DNA of 64,000 nucleotides, taken from the NCBI GenBank assembly GCA_949987565.1, contig OX465119.1, positions 12,692,897 through 12,756,896 of the forward strand. The letters are read 5' to 3'. The DNA is from Luidia sarsii (Eukaryota > Echinodermata > Asteroidea > Paxillosida > Luidiidae). The notes below the pieces were generated by a model. The model ran no database searches, was not told the origin of the DNA, and saw only the letters and a program-made list of their open reading frames with translations. Positions 1-11,116 of the stretch are shown piece by piece. Each line of letters opens with the position of its first letter. The stretch's first letter is position 1. Made by a program: the position numbers and the translations under genes.

Positions 1-1118
1 CACTAATGAGTATTTTATATAAAAAATAAAAATTGTACATTTAGCTTGTCTTGGCATTAGCGCCTTGTGGAGAATAGTCTGAGCATTGAATTAAACCAGT
101 TTTGTGGGTTTTTGTAGTAAAGGATTATTTGGTGCTGAATTTGTTCATTCTTTTCGTGTGGTAATCCGTCTCTCATCTTACCTATTCCGTTTTCCTAGAA
201 CGGAAGTGTTCAGTGAACGCGCGCCGCTAGGATATTTGGCTTGAAGGGGAGTTCGTTGTGGGTTCAATAGACTGACCACTGTTCACATGCCATCCCATGA
301 CTTACAGTTTTAGTGGGTATTTTTGCAACTTATTTGGCACAGAGCAGCGATAGAAATATACAAAGAAGAATGTGGACAACGTGGTAGTCTTCTTTGCTCA
401 TTTCCACACCTGTTCTGCACCAAATGAGATGCAAAAATATTAACTACATGTATATAAGTCATGTGATGGCATGTAAACAGCGGTAGCGCAATCTTTCTAT
501 TGCCGTCACCTTTCCTTAGTCTTGCAGTTACTTGCAGGGAATTGAATTCCTCAACATTTTTACGTGTAACTCGAGACCTTTTAAATCACGGCCACTAATA
601 GAAAAACGGTCATTAGTATCTTAAAGAGCTTTAATTTTTATGAAGTGCAACTGGCTGCTTCCAAGCTGCTTGTGAAAAAAATGCCCCATTAAATAATAAC
701 AATACAAATATTGAAACAGTAAAATATAACAGACTAAACATTATTTACAGCAATCAATTGACCAACATGAAAATGATTGTATAGGCTATATAATAACGTA
801 CAGGGGACTGACGTTTTGATCCTATTAAGAAAATTAAATTTGACGAAAGATTGATGCAAGTCCTGGTACTTGTTAATAGCCGGTCCCTTTTAGCGTGCAC
901 TGGAGATGGCCAGGTCACCAACATTCCTTCCATTGATATGCAAATGAGTTCCTTTTGCCTGGCGAAAAAAGTCACATTTGGAGAGCGCTCACAAAAATAT
1001 CGTCTGCTCTTTGCCTCAACAAATCAACGTAAAATAGTGCCCTTCTTTACTGCACAATTCCTGTGGGCAGCAGTACTGCCGAAGTCAAGTGTAGTAATAC
1101 ACTGTACTATACAAAAAT
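1..1118. other. AT-rich non-coding stretch
   Basis: I see no convincing gene or structured repeat here. The open frames are short and overlap on both strands. At 803-823 there is a weak match to the core of the dispersed foldback retroposon described below (GACGTTTTGATCCT), too degenerate to count as a firm copy. Confidence 0.5.
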
Positions 1119-2185
1119 GTGACTCGGCTTGTAGCTCAGATTGATGTGCTATTTGCAGGTCGCGACCTTGGCCTCATTACCGTGAATCTAATTGCGCGAA
1201 TCAAATGTTATTCCACAGCTTGCATGTACTTGACTTGTGAACATTCTGCTCATGGACTCGGCGACGAAATTTCGTCTTTTTGCTTTTCCGAAAAGGTGTC
1301 ACTGTGCGTGAAGTTACTCAAAGTCGGCATGAACAACTACTTCACAGTTTCAGGGTGCCGGGGAGCCGCAGAATTCCTAAATTTGGCTGCAAATTGAGAA
1401 CATATCCACGCCGACGGTCGTCTTTTTTGTCGAGTTTGAGGAGTCAACAATCCCCATGCATGCACTCGACATGTCAATTCGTCTGTCGCTATCTGGATTC
1501 TGCAAGGAAGAACTCTGAGATTTGTCTTCACCGACCGGAGCTTCGAGGGAACGTTGAAGGCACTCACCACTCACCAGTAACTCGGAGGACATCTTGGAGG
1601 TGCTTCTCGACCAACGCAGCCGGCAGGGCAACCCTGGAAGACCACCGAGTGCTGTCGAGGAGGCCCGCCGTGGAAATTTGGCCGAGTGCGCCGACCCGAC
1701 TTCGGAGTTGGCCGTGGACACGTCAAGGCTCGCCCATGCCGACTCCCTCCCACTGCATGCTGCTGTCTGCCAATGGCTTCGAAGCGAGTTGTCCTTTCTC
1801 TACGACACCGGTGCTTCGACGAAGTGCTGAAGTAGAGAGACCACCGTCTCATAAACTTCAAACAGGATATTTTGACTCTGTTCTCCCAGAAAAATCGGTA
1901 AGAAAACTCTGGAAATGCACAGTGGAGTCAGTGTTCCCTCCGTCGAACTTTCGTCTCGTACACCAGTCAATTCTTCTTGGACCAGTTGGAGCTGAAGCAT
2001 CGGATATTATTTTCAATAAAAGCGGTATTGGTAAGTCACTTATGACGAGCCAAGAGGTTAGTAAACTCATTTTCTCACTCTGTTCAGCAACTCGCAAAAA
2101 TATTGGAAGAGAAAATAATCTGTGGCTAGAGCACCAGTATTTGTCGGCCACTACATTCCGGTTTAGTCTCCAAATAAAAATCTGA
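1119..2185 (+). pseudogene. possible degraded retroelement (doubtful)
   Basis: This stretch is richer in GC than its surroundings and has overlapping open frames in all three + frames, the longest about 300 codons. In the frame of position 1594, positions 1801-1818 read Y-D-T-G-A-S, resembling the active-site turn of a retropepsin (hydrophobic-D-T/S-G-A). The frame stops soon afterwards. There is no zinc knuckle, no reverse-transcriptase motif and no recognisable LTR. A short motif like this can arise by chance, so I treat the region as a possible retrotransposon remnant or an unrecognised old exon. I give no functional assignment. Confidence 0.2.
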
Positions 2186-2492
2186 AATCGGAAGGGCACA
2201 CTTTGGATAGAGAAACGACTGAAATTTCGACCCAGAATAATCGCTTAAATGCAGACCGGACAAAATTATTATGCACGAAATCGTTTCACCTGCTCAAAAT
2301 TTCACCGAGACTTCGCTAAAATTTAGTTTTTAAAAAAACGATTTGGGTATGCAATTCCCGAAACTAAAATATACAATCGTAATTACTGTTAACACAATTG
2401 AGACAAACGGCTATCAAAAAACGGGGTTTTCATGTTTTGTTGTTGAAGTCTGTCCGTAAAATCATCTTCCGTTTCGTGTGTTTACCCCTCTA

Positions 2493-2538
2493 GACATGTG
2501 CCAGACATGTGCCAGACGTGTGCCAGACATGTGCCAGG
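2493..2538. repeat. 11-bp tandem repeat, four copies
   Basis: Four units of GACATGTGCCA follow one another; the third has GACGTG instead of GACATG. An open frame runs across it only because the repeat lacks stops in one frame. It is a short local slippage-type repeat with no sign of function. Confidence 0.85.
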
Positions 2539-2539
2539 C

Positions 2540-4384
2540 CGTGTATTGCGTTGGGTTGTCGTTACCCCCACGTTGTGTCGACCTCCATTGTGTGGTCAGT
2601 TCGTCTACCCTGCATGGTTCATACCGCATACTCTATGCGGACATGTTATGAGCGGCCATGTTTTGACCGGGCTAATTAGCATAAAGCTACGCGTGAATAG
2701 AGGTAGGTGCGGCTTATGCTCAGGCACGCGCGCTCAGGCACGCGCTATCACCAGTGTATTTCGCAATCGATGTAATGTTGGCTGAGTGCCCAAGTGGGCG
2801 TGGTTATGTGCCAAGTTTATCACACGACTCTTTGTATGTATAATGGGTTTTTATGAATATCAACTAGGCGGCCAGGTGTTTCGAGATTTGTAAAGGCAAA
2901 AAGAAAGCCAAGGGATCGGCCAGGGCGAGACAGGGATCATTGAACTAGCGACAGGGATCCACTTTGAATTTGATTCATAGGTGGAAAATATTTAGGGACC
3001 TTATTAGACTTTTTCAGCATAGTTTACTCTCACCAAAATTCTCAGTTAGTCTTAGTAATAATTGTGGTATCTTATAAACTAAAATGTAACTGTTAAGAAA
3101 TTCATCCAAGCAAACATAACATCCTAAACACAACAAAAACATTAATTCACGGGCCAGCTTCGACATCAAAGGATGAACTTTAAACTGTCTGCTCATTCTG
3201 CTTCACTTCACGTGAACTGACTCCATCTCTGCACCGCTTCAATTATTCTTGACTGAAACTTCGAGAATTTCTTCAAGCTACTGAACGTCAATTCAACGGG
3301 TCATTGCTTCATCTGCTTAACACCTCATTGCCCCGGCATCTCAAAGCCACTACACAGCACTGTGAGAAAACATCTGGAAACCAGACATATAAATAGGCCT
3401 ACGACAGTTGCCAACAGTCGCAAAAAGATTCAGAATCATAGGGTTTAGGATTAATTAATTGATGTATAATTTGTTTGATTATTAAGGGGCAGCGACAAAG
3501 CAGGCTTTCAGAGCAGCATCGCGCTTGCAGTATGAGTGAGCGTATGGTTGTGAGAACTAGATTAGTTGTAACTAATTAAATTAATTAGACTTAAGAGCTT
3601 ATTATTTTTATTTAGAAATGAACTCTTCAGTCGTAATGTGTGGTGTGGAAGTGAATGGGATGTGTGTGTGGTCGTGGATTTAAGGGGGAGAGAGTGGGTG
3701 CTGAAGTGAGTGTTGAGCGTTGAGCAGCGCGTGCAAGCAGCGAGCAAGGCGACAGGCAACTGCTTAGGTTAAGTAGGGATTAATTATTGTAAGTCGTCGA
3801 TCGTACCACGAAGTAACCTATAATTGACTTTCATATCAACGAGATGTTCTAATTGTTTGGCTTTGAAAATATTTGTCTATGTGAGCAAGAAACAAAATAC
3901 AAATTTTCACATAGGCCTATCGACAATGATGTCGCAATTCAAAATACTCTCTAACAATAATTGACCCCAAAAAAACTTGACCTGGTGTCTTGAACTTTGA
4001 GTCTTGATGAACATACTACTAATTAAAAATAATGCTTTTCCTTCTCATTGTTTGTTTGAAATTTGACAAAATAAATAGATGCTTTCGTGGTAAGAACGCC
4101 GAATTGTTTATTGTGTAAATCCAAAACTTCACTTTGAATTGGGACTGTTGGATTAGAGACACCGGTGATAATCTGCAACGGGAAACTTCTTCTGTGACAC
4201 GTCTGGACTGGGACACAGAAACACCTGTCATCTATTGATTCGAGCGGACAGTCAACATTCGCCTCGCATGCACTTGGCCATCGAGAACTTTTGCTTCCAC
4301 AGAGAGCTAATGAACTGTGAACTTTAGAATGTTAACATTGACACAAACACAATAACTGGCACACGTTTCATAACACTGTACAAT
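2540..4384. other. non-coding stretch without recognised features
   Basis: AT-rich DNA with short chance frames only. Scattered CTTCAA/TTGAAG-rich segments (for example 3200-3330) resemble in style the sequence downstream of both hairpin-satellite elements, but I could not align them convincingly. Confidence 0.45.
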
Positions 4385-5340
4385 TGAATTAAATTAATTT
4401 TCTTGGGGTGGGGGCTAGGGTCAGGGCTAGGAACATAATGTAACAATGACTGGTGCATTGTTACATTTGCTGAAACAGGTTAAAGTTGTCTCGCACCTGG
4501 TCATGTTGTTATACATTAATAATACAGTACCCTGGTCCGCTCAGTGTTTTGACAATAATTGCTTAATTGAATAATCCTGTTCGCATTATGATTGCATTTA
4601 ATTAATTAATATAAATTTTGTAAAACGACAGACTTGTGTTGTATCAGTCCAAGTGGACGTTGCCATTTATTATTTTGTATTAAAATTGTTTTGCTAATCG
4701 GCTGCTAATGTTTCCTGAAACAATCACGCGCCCTTTTTGGTTGGATTGATGAAAAAACACCTCCTAATTATTTCATTAACCGTGCGCCGTCCAAGGGTGT
4801 GTTGATTTCTTTCAAATTTGCTAAAATATTTCAAAGGACCAACCGCGAGCCCAGTGTCAGGGTGGGTTGATCTGTTCATCTCAATAATTCAACCACGCAC
4901 TCTTCATGAGTGGGTTGATCTTTTATTCAAACCTCTGCTAATTATTTCGATGGAACAACCACGCGCCCATTATGAGGGTGGGTTGACTGGAAAAGTGTGC
5001 CAAACTATATTGGAACAACCACGCGCCCAGTATATGTTAGTTGATGAACAAATTTATTTCTTAATGATTGTGCTACGTCGCAAGTAAATCAGCCATGCGC
5101 CCTCTATAGGTGGGTTGATTTCTGTGTACACCGGTTGTGTTGGCCGGAAGCCAATACTAACATTTAGCCTCTCACTTTTATTAGCTTCAAATTTAAGTTA
5201 TAGTTAGCTATTAGTCGACGAGCAATGGGTGGGGAATTTAGATTAAAAAAAAAAATGAAACTAAAATACACAACACGCAGACAAAACAAATTCATGTAAC
5301 ATTAGGGCCTCTGGACTCGGGCATGAAACTACAGTGGACT
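4385..5340. mobile_element. hairpin-satellite element, copy A
   Basis: A roughly 1 kb element sharing its order of parts with copy B at 8335-9330. Both have a left segment with TGTAACARTGACT and a GTTACAT(T)TGCTGAAA-like stretch, then an array of hairpin units, then a right segment with GGGTGG, an A-rich run and CATGTTAGGGC or its variant. In copy A the array (4717-5120) has seven diverged units about 50-75 bp apart, each with a CAACCACGCGCCC half facing GGGTGGGTTG. No protein is encoded. Internal tandem repeats plus hairpins recall non-autonomous Helitron-like elements, but I could not define the ends, so the class is inference. Confidence 0.5.
4717..5120. repeat. diverged hairpin satellite (about 7 units)
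   Basis: Units lie at about 4717, 4773, 4829, 4889, 4951, 5011 and 5088. Each contains a left arm close to CAACCACGCGCCC, a 4-10 base loop and a right arm close to GGGTGGGTTGAT, so each can fold into an imperfect stem-loop. Units have drifted much more than in the related array at 8827-9155, suggesting this copy is older. Confidence 0.65.
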
Positions 5341-6280
5341 TGATTGAGAACTGAGTGAATGATTCGAATTTAGCGTCGTTATCTAATATCTGAGCCTCGG
5401 GCCTACTCCGCTTCACGAGAACTTCTCCTCAACTTGGCTGCATTGCAATCTTGATCCTGTCTCCCATCAAGACTACCCTAGAATTCAAACTAAGACTTCT
5501 CAATTCTTCAAGGACATCCCCTGCACCTCTCCGCCGATGGATCTTCTTCAATCAAGTCAAGAATTCTATCTTCAAAGATTTGCTGGGGACCATCGGCAGT
5601 AATGTTTCTGTCAAACTGTTAACTTAACTCTGTAAATATTTTTTCTTTATTTGACCAAAGAGGGCGTTATACTGACGTTTTGTTTTTAGAGGTGGGATTG
5701 GAGTAAAAGTCACAAAATTAGAAAATAATCTACTTCTTTTCCTAGGCAGAAAAAAATCCGGCACATTTCCTCTCCGACATTATATTACATTTTGTGGATT
5801 GGGAACAAAATATTTAGAATGTGGAAAATGTCAAAAAAAAAAATTAATGAAACGTTGCAAGTCATGCACATCATTTGTTGTCATTTATGTTTTCAATCCC
5901 CTAAAATGGCGTCGATTAATCTCCCTATTTGGTCTGTAAAATGTTGATTAATTTTGAGGTAAATTGTTTAATCATGCGAGGCATTTACTGCAGCAAAGCG
6001 GCGCTAGCATCATGGCTGAGTAATCGTGTCGGGTGAATGGATGTGTTGGGTTTATGAACTCAACTAATGAAGATGCACTCCGTAAAGAATCTATTGTCAA
6101 ACAATGTAAAACAAAAATGAAAACGAAGCTGTATAATCGGGACTTAGGAAAACAATTCTCATCTTGTTTGTGCTAGCCTCAAGTATGCGTACGGTTAAGA
6201 CAGAAGACAAAAGACAAACTGACCTGACGTTTTAAAAGACATCTAAACAACAGCTATAACCTTATGTCTGTATGTACGTT
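5341..6280. other. non-coding stretch without recognised features
   Basis: AT-rich sequence with poly-A runs (5247, 5836) and no frame of interest. Part of it may be the tail of the preceding element. Confidence 0.45.
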
Positions 6281-6331
6281 TAATACATGTACATGTACAT
6301 GTACATGTACATGTACATGTACATGTACATA
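6281..6331. repeat. (TACATG)n microsatellite
   Basis: About eight uninterrupted copies of the self-complementary hexamer TACATG. It produces a long Met-Tyr frame on the minus strand that is not a protein. The same hexamer recurs across the window. Confidence 0.95.
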
Positions 6332-6944
6332 CACGGGGTTTTTTTCGCTTCGTGTCTGTTGCGGTTTTGCCCTATATAGCTAAAGCATAGGTCAAAGCAA
6401 CATACTCGTAACGCTTTAAAGCACGCTCTAGTCGTGTTGAGGTTAGCAGAAATGGGAGGGAATTTTTCATCTTGTCTCAAACACAACTTTGTGAGCAACC
6501 AACACTTAACATCAAATATTTTCCAATTCGAAAACATACAGCATGTTTTGTTTCACTCTTTTCCGACAATTTTTGGTTGCCAAACAGCATGAATGTTGGC
6601 TACATTATTTATTCATAAACATCGAAAAATCGTATGAGTATTACTGGGTGCTTCTTGAAGTTGAGTTGTTTATCTATGCTAATTAGGTCAGCTAACTAGG
6701 TAGGCTAGGGCTTGGTTGGCTGTTAGCTTACAAAATCCCTGAGCTCAGGGTAGGGACTAGGGTAGGCCTATAGGTTAGTTAGGCTAACAAGGTTAGTTAG
6801 GCTAGTTCGCATAAATAGGTTAATTAGGTTAATTATTCAGAATTATTCGGGTGTCAGGCAGTGGACATTATGAAAATATTCTAAAAATTCCACTTTCAAA
6901 CAATGATTAATGTATAAACTAATGTTTTCAAAGTGATACAAAAT
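6332..6944. other. non-coding stretch with GGTTAGTTAGGCTA-like repeats
   Basis: No gene seen. Positions 6680-6830 hold irregular repeats of the type TTAGTTAGGCTA and TAATTAGGTTAA, a low-complexity local expansion. Confidence 0.5.
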
Positions 6945-7030
6945 TTTCCAAGATAATGACCAAATTCTAAATCTTAAAAAGAAAAACAAATACAGGGCCT
7001 GACCTTTCGATCCTAGCAGGACCCTGATAG
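6945..7030 (+). mobile_element. foldback retroposon fragment
   Basis: A diverged piece of the dispersed foldback family. It has ATGACCAAATTCTAAATCTTA, matching the usual ATTACCAAAATGCAAATCTTA, followed by GGGCCTGACCTTTCGATCC and TAGCAGGACC. The second arm is missing. Confidence 0.6.
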
Positions 7031-7482
7031 AATCCAGTGAAAAGAAATTCCCTTGAAACGGATAAAACATGTGTTAACTATTTTCGTTTACTGCCAGGCA
7101 CCTGATGTGTGATTGAAATCTGAGTGTAATGAGATGTGTTGACAGGCAAAGCGAGCAAGCAGCGATCTAAGCAGCGAGTGATAGGTTGGGGTCGCAGGGC
7201 AGGTAGTAACATCAAACTGCAGTGGCGTATCTAAGGAACTGGTGAGCAGGGAAACTGATAAAATTACCCCCGGAAAACTTAAGGGTTTATAGATAATTCA
7301 ACATCGATTTTTTTTTGTGTGTTAAAGATACATTTTTATTCTACAAAGATAGCTGCTTTCGGACCTAGTACAGTCTGGGACAACAATTGTCACGTTTTAC
7401 ATGACATTCCTTAGATGCGCTTCTGACCATATCTATAACTTATTTTTGTAATTGTCAAAGATGTCCGTCCACATCCGATTCT

Positions 7483-8186
7483 TCAATCTACAAATTCGTT
7501 CACCTCCGTTTCACCAATCTGCAAATCCGTCCGCACCTGATTCTTCAATCTGCAAATCCGTCCGGACCATGCAGTTTCTCCAATCTGCAAATCCGTCCGC
7601 ACCTGTATCTTCAATCTGCAAATCCGTCCGCACCTGATTCTTCAATCTGCAAATCCGTCCGGACCATGCAGTTTCTCCGCAATCTACAAATCCGTCCGCA
7701 CCTGTATCTTCAATCTACAAATCCGTCCGCACCTGTACCTTCAATCTGCAAATCCGTCCGCACCTGTATCTTTAATCTGCAAATCCGTACGCACCCGTTT
7801 CTTCAATCTACAAATCCGTCCGCACCTGTTTCTTCAATCTGCAAATCCGTCCGCACCTGTTTCCTCAATCTGCACATTCATCCGCACCTGCATTTTCAAT
7901 CTGCAAATCCATCTACACCAGTTTTTCCAATCTGCAAATCCGTCCGCACCTGTATCTTCGCACCAGTTCCTTCAATCTGCAAATCCGTCCACACCTGTAT
8001 CTTCAATCTGCAAATCCATCTGCACCCGTATCTTCATCTCTGCAAATCCATCCGCAGCTGTTTCTCCAATCTGCAAATCCGTCCGCACATGTTTCTTCAG
8101 TCTGTGAATCCATCTGCACCTGTTTCTTCAATTTGCAAATTCTTTCCACCCCTAGCTGTTTCTTCAGAGTCGTCCGCACCTGACTC
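7483..8186. repeat. 30-bp minisatellite
   Basis: More than twenty imperfect units of about 30 bp, with consensus parts TCAATCTGCAAATCCGTCCG and CACCTGTATCT. Since the unit is a multiple of three, frames stay open through it and give long Ser/Pro/Cys-rich translations (7452-7637, 7666-8265). These are translated repeats: the variation follows DNA units and does not favour one frame. Units degrade after about 8100. Confidence 0.85.
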
Positions 8187-8334
8187 TAATGCTTGGATAC
8201 CATGGAACATGGAACCAAGTCTTCAGTGTCCCTTGTCTCTACAGGAAAGAAATGAACTATCATAAACTTTCAGTACTAATTTTCAACAGACATAGAGATC
8301 TCTATAACATTCATTTTCATAATATTCAAGACAC

Positions 8335-9330
8335 CTAAACCTTAGTTTAGGGATGGGCAGCACTTTTATACTAATCTAAGGGGCACAACGTAACAGTGAC
8401 TCGTGCAATGTTACATTGCTTGAAATTGGGACAAATTTTGTTGCTTTGGTACCTGTCCATTTTTTCTTCTCATTTTTCTCCTGAAATTCATTTTGAAAAT
8501 GCTGGTGTAACCAATGTATAATGAATTGCGGTGAGAAACACGTCCTTTGAATGTAAAAAAAAAAATCCACATTATGGACTTTGACAAACATGAAACATTG
8601 TATAAACATTTATTTTATTTAAAGGGATCTACCACGTGCTCATCAATTTAGGGTGGGTTGAGAATTTTTTTTATTTAAAGTCAAACAATCAAAGGATATA
8701 TACTGACTTGGAACTTTTGAACAAAATTAATTGAAAACAATAATTGACAAAGAAAACTTGGACTGGACCGGGACTTGAACTCAGAAGCAATCGATTTAAT
8801 TAGAATCATTTTGATTTAATCAAAATCTGCTAGTCTCAAAGGATCGACCACGCGCCCGTATGGGTGGGTTGAGACATTTTGATTTGAAATCTGCTAGTCT
8901 CAAAGGATCAACCACGCGCCCGTATGGGTGGGTTGAGACATTTTGATTTGAAATCTGCTAGTCTCAAAGGATCGACCACGCGCCCGTATGGGTGGGTTGA
9001 GACATTTTGATTTGAAATCTGCTAGTCTCAAAGGATCGACCACGCGCCCGTGTGGGTGGGTTGAGACATTTTGATTTAAAACATGCTAGTCACAAAGGAT
9101 CAACCACGCGCCCGTATGGGTGGGTTGAGACATTTTGAATTGAAATCTGCTGATTTGCGCCTGTAATGGGTAGGTTGTAACCATGGTACAAAGGTGTCAA
9201 CAATCTAAACTTAATAGGTATTTTGGGGTGGGTGGCATTTTTTGTAGAAATACTGAACCCTTAACTTCAAAACATTCATTAAACAGACATAAGATTACAC
9301 CATGTTAGGGCAAGCCTGCAGATGGTGGAA
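8335..9330. mobile_element. hairpin-satellite element, copy B
   Basis: The second copy of the element at 4385-5340. It has the same left segment (CGTAACAGTGACTCGTGCAA, then GTTACATTGCTTGAAA), a central hairpin array and the same right segment (GGGGTGGGTGGC, an A-rich stretch, CATGTTAGGGC near 9301). Unlike copy A, its array is freshly homogenised. No coding capacity is visible. The ends are not sharply defined. Confidence 0.5.
8827..9155. repeat. 64-bp hairpin satellite, five near-identical units
   Basis: Units start at 8827, 8891, 8955, 9019 and about 9083, an exact 64-bp period. Each carries perfect 7-bp arms, GTCTCAA and TTGAGAC, enclosing GACCACGCGCCCGTATGGGT plus GGG, so it can fold into a stem-loop with an inner CCC/GGG pairing. 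Diverged units flank the array at about 8622-8675 and 9147-9182. The homogeneity implies recent amplification or ongoing unequal exchange. Confidence 0.9.
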
Positions 9331-9735
9331 TGGAACTTTATTGAACTTAAAAACAACTGGACATTGCTAAATCTTCGCGAGCGCTTGACACATGCTCGAG
9401 TCGTTCCTTTACGCGAACGTTTTCATCAGCACCCAGAAAACAAATCTTCACCTTGTGGATTCAATCCATTCTTCAAGCAAGCAAGCAAGATGGACATCGT
9501 GTCATGATGCCGTCACCGAGAAGAAAACAAATGCCCACCAAAATGTTCACAAGCAAATACTTTCAAATACTCCATATTTCATAATATTCAACTACCATTA
9601 ACTTTTTTTTAATCATTAGGGTATAAGTCTTGGGATAGGGTAAATGTTAGGGTTGGATAGAATTTATTGGTAGGGTTAAGGTCGTAGGGTTAATGATAGG
9701 ACGACGGCAATCGTCAAGGCTGAAGATCTGACACT
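9331..9735. other. non-coding stretch without recognised features
   Basis: Two overlapping frames of 60-70 codons (9322-9601) have no recognisable motif and no splice context. 9610-9710 has irregular AGGGTTAA-type repeats. Confidence 0.4.
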
Positions 9736-9975
9736 CAAGATTCAAGGACCGAGATTCAAGATGCAAGCAAGCAGTTTCATGGATCAAGATTCAAGATTCA
9801 AGCAAGCAGTTTCATGGATCAAGATTCAAGATTCAAGCAAGCAGTTTGATTGACTAAGATTCAAGATACAAGCAAGCAGTTTCATGGATCAAGATTCAAG
9901 ATTCAAGGTTGGCGATTCAAGACTCAAGAAAGCATAATCAAGGATGGAGATTCAAGATTCAAGATTCGAGATCCA
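9736..9975. repeat. 35-bp tandem repeat
   Basis: GCAGTTTCATGG recurs at 9771, 9806, 9841 (diverged) and 9876, an exact 35-bp period, joined by AAGATTCAAGATTCAAGCAA. Further GATTCAAG-rich sequence surrounds it on both sides. It lies directly before the ~300-bp array. Confidence 0.85.
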
Positions 9976-10130
9976 AGGTTTAAGATTCTAGATTAAAAAT
10001 AATAAAGCATCGAGAACTAAGTAACGGGTTTCATGTTCTTGTAATTAAGCTCAAGCCCGAATATTCCAAAAGCAAGGAGATTTCAAGACTGAAAAGAGAA
10101 AGGGAAGAAAATCGGTTGCGGCCGTCGCTA

Positions 10131-10209
10131 GGATCCGGAAGCAGTGGGGGTGACGATCTGACGATGACCCTGCTTGTAGAGCGGTCCATTCACCGATCTT
10201 CAGCGGGTA
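10131..10209 (+). ncRNA. conserved core, unit 1 (possible structured RNA)
   Basis: Starts GGATCCGGAAGCAG and later has CTGCTTGTAGAGCGGTCC. AAGCAG pairs with CTGCTT, and GGATC pairs with GGTCC (one G-U) below an internal loop, giving a two-part hairpin. It is followed by CATTCACCGATCTTCAG and GGGTAAAA. No known RNA family is recognised, and the ncRNA label is inference from conservation and folding. Confidence 0.3.
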
Positions 10210-10456
10210 AAATGATTTTACTAAGAACTAAGAACTTTTATTAAGTATTAAGAACAAAATATTTTCTTTCTTGTTTACCTTTTAGATTTCTCCCTCGTCT
10301 ATTCTTTCACAGACTTTATTTCATGAGGAAAAAATAACAGGGTGATGTAATTGATGCTTTAATTCCCATTTTTGTAGTTACAGCAAGGAGATCATCTGGT
10401 GTCTCGTGCACGAATCTCATGACAGGACTCCAAGGATAGGACTCTGGGCGTCGCTA

Positions 10457-10533
10457 GGATCCGGAAGCAGGGGGGCTGATGATCGGAACGATTAACCTGC
10501 TTGTAGAGCGGTCCATTCACCAATCATCAGGTA
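10457..10533 (+). ncRNA. conserved core, unit 2 (possible structured RNA)
   Basis: Same core as unit 1. Here AAGCAGG pairs with CCTGCTT. A further inverted pair, CTGATGAT and ATCATCAG, encloses the 3' half. TGATGAT resembles a C/D snoRNA box C, but no clear D box follows, so I do not call a snoRNA. Ends at CATCAG, followed by GTAACT. Confidence 0.3.
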
Positions 10534-10737
10534 ACTTAGGATGAATCTTTCGGCTAAATTATTTTGGTCTACCATGAGTATAAATACCCGCTTTGTGTAA
10601 CAAAAAGAAGACAATAAGTCAATAATAATTATGTTTGTCTTCTCTTACCATAAATGCATGCACGAAGACGACAGCTGCATTGTTTTCAAGACAAGCCGTC
10701 TGTGAAACTAAATGAAAGTAAACACGGGCGTTCTTTA

Positions 10738-10792
10738 GAATCCGTATAGTGACGATCTGAACGATTACCTGCTTGTAATCTTATTTCAGGTA
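10738..10792 (+). ncRNA. conserved core, unit 3 (shortened)
   Basis: Retains GAATCCG, then GTGACGATCTGAACGATTAC and CTGCTTGTA, but lacks the AAGCAGG arm and the CGGTCCATTCACC segment. The hairpin cannot form as in the other units. Ends TTTCAG before GTATAA. Probably a decayed unit. Confidence 0.25.
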
Positions 10793-11039
10793 TAAATGAA
10801 CTTTCAGCCCGACGAAATAAAAAAAAATAAAAGAAAGCATTCAATAATAATGGCTCTTCATAAATTCCTGGCTTGTCCTTTTTAACGTTTTCATCATCCT
10901 ACCGAAGAAAAGTGAGCAAAATCCATCTATTGAATCGGTTAATTCTAATATTTATTCTTTGCAGTGGATGCATCTAGCAAGAGGACCTACACGACCTTTG
11001 AAGACGTAAGTCCCAGGAACTGTGGCTGGTGACGCCTTG

Positions 11040-11116
11040 GGATCCGGAAGCAGGGATGGTGACGATCTGAACGATTACCCTGCTTGTAGAGTGGTCCGTT
11101 TACCAATCTTTGGGTA
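11040..11116 (+). ncRNA. conserved core, unit 4 (possible structured RNA)
   Basis: The best-folding unit: AAGCAGGG pairs perfectly with CCCTGCTT around a 22-base loop containing GACGATCTGAACGAT, and GGATC pairs with GGTCC outside. Differences from unit 1 (GGG against the shorter stem) preserve pairing, as expected for a selected RNA, though four copies are too few to prove it. Confidence 0.3.

Noticed and set aside
1280..2185. 301-codon frame as a real gene
   Set aside because: Its start is not distinguishable from chance, there are no family motifs in this frame, and the only suggestive motif (DTGAS) is in another frame.
8827..9155. CRISPR array
   Set aside because: Repeat and spacer are both identical between units with an exact 64-bp period, so this is a satellite in a eukaryotic genome.
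10457..10533. C/D box snoRNA call for the array core
   Set aside because: A TGATGAT box-C-like word exists in only one unit, and no CTGA box D sits at the right place with a terminal stem.
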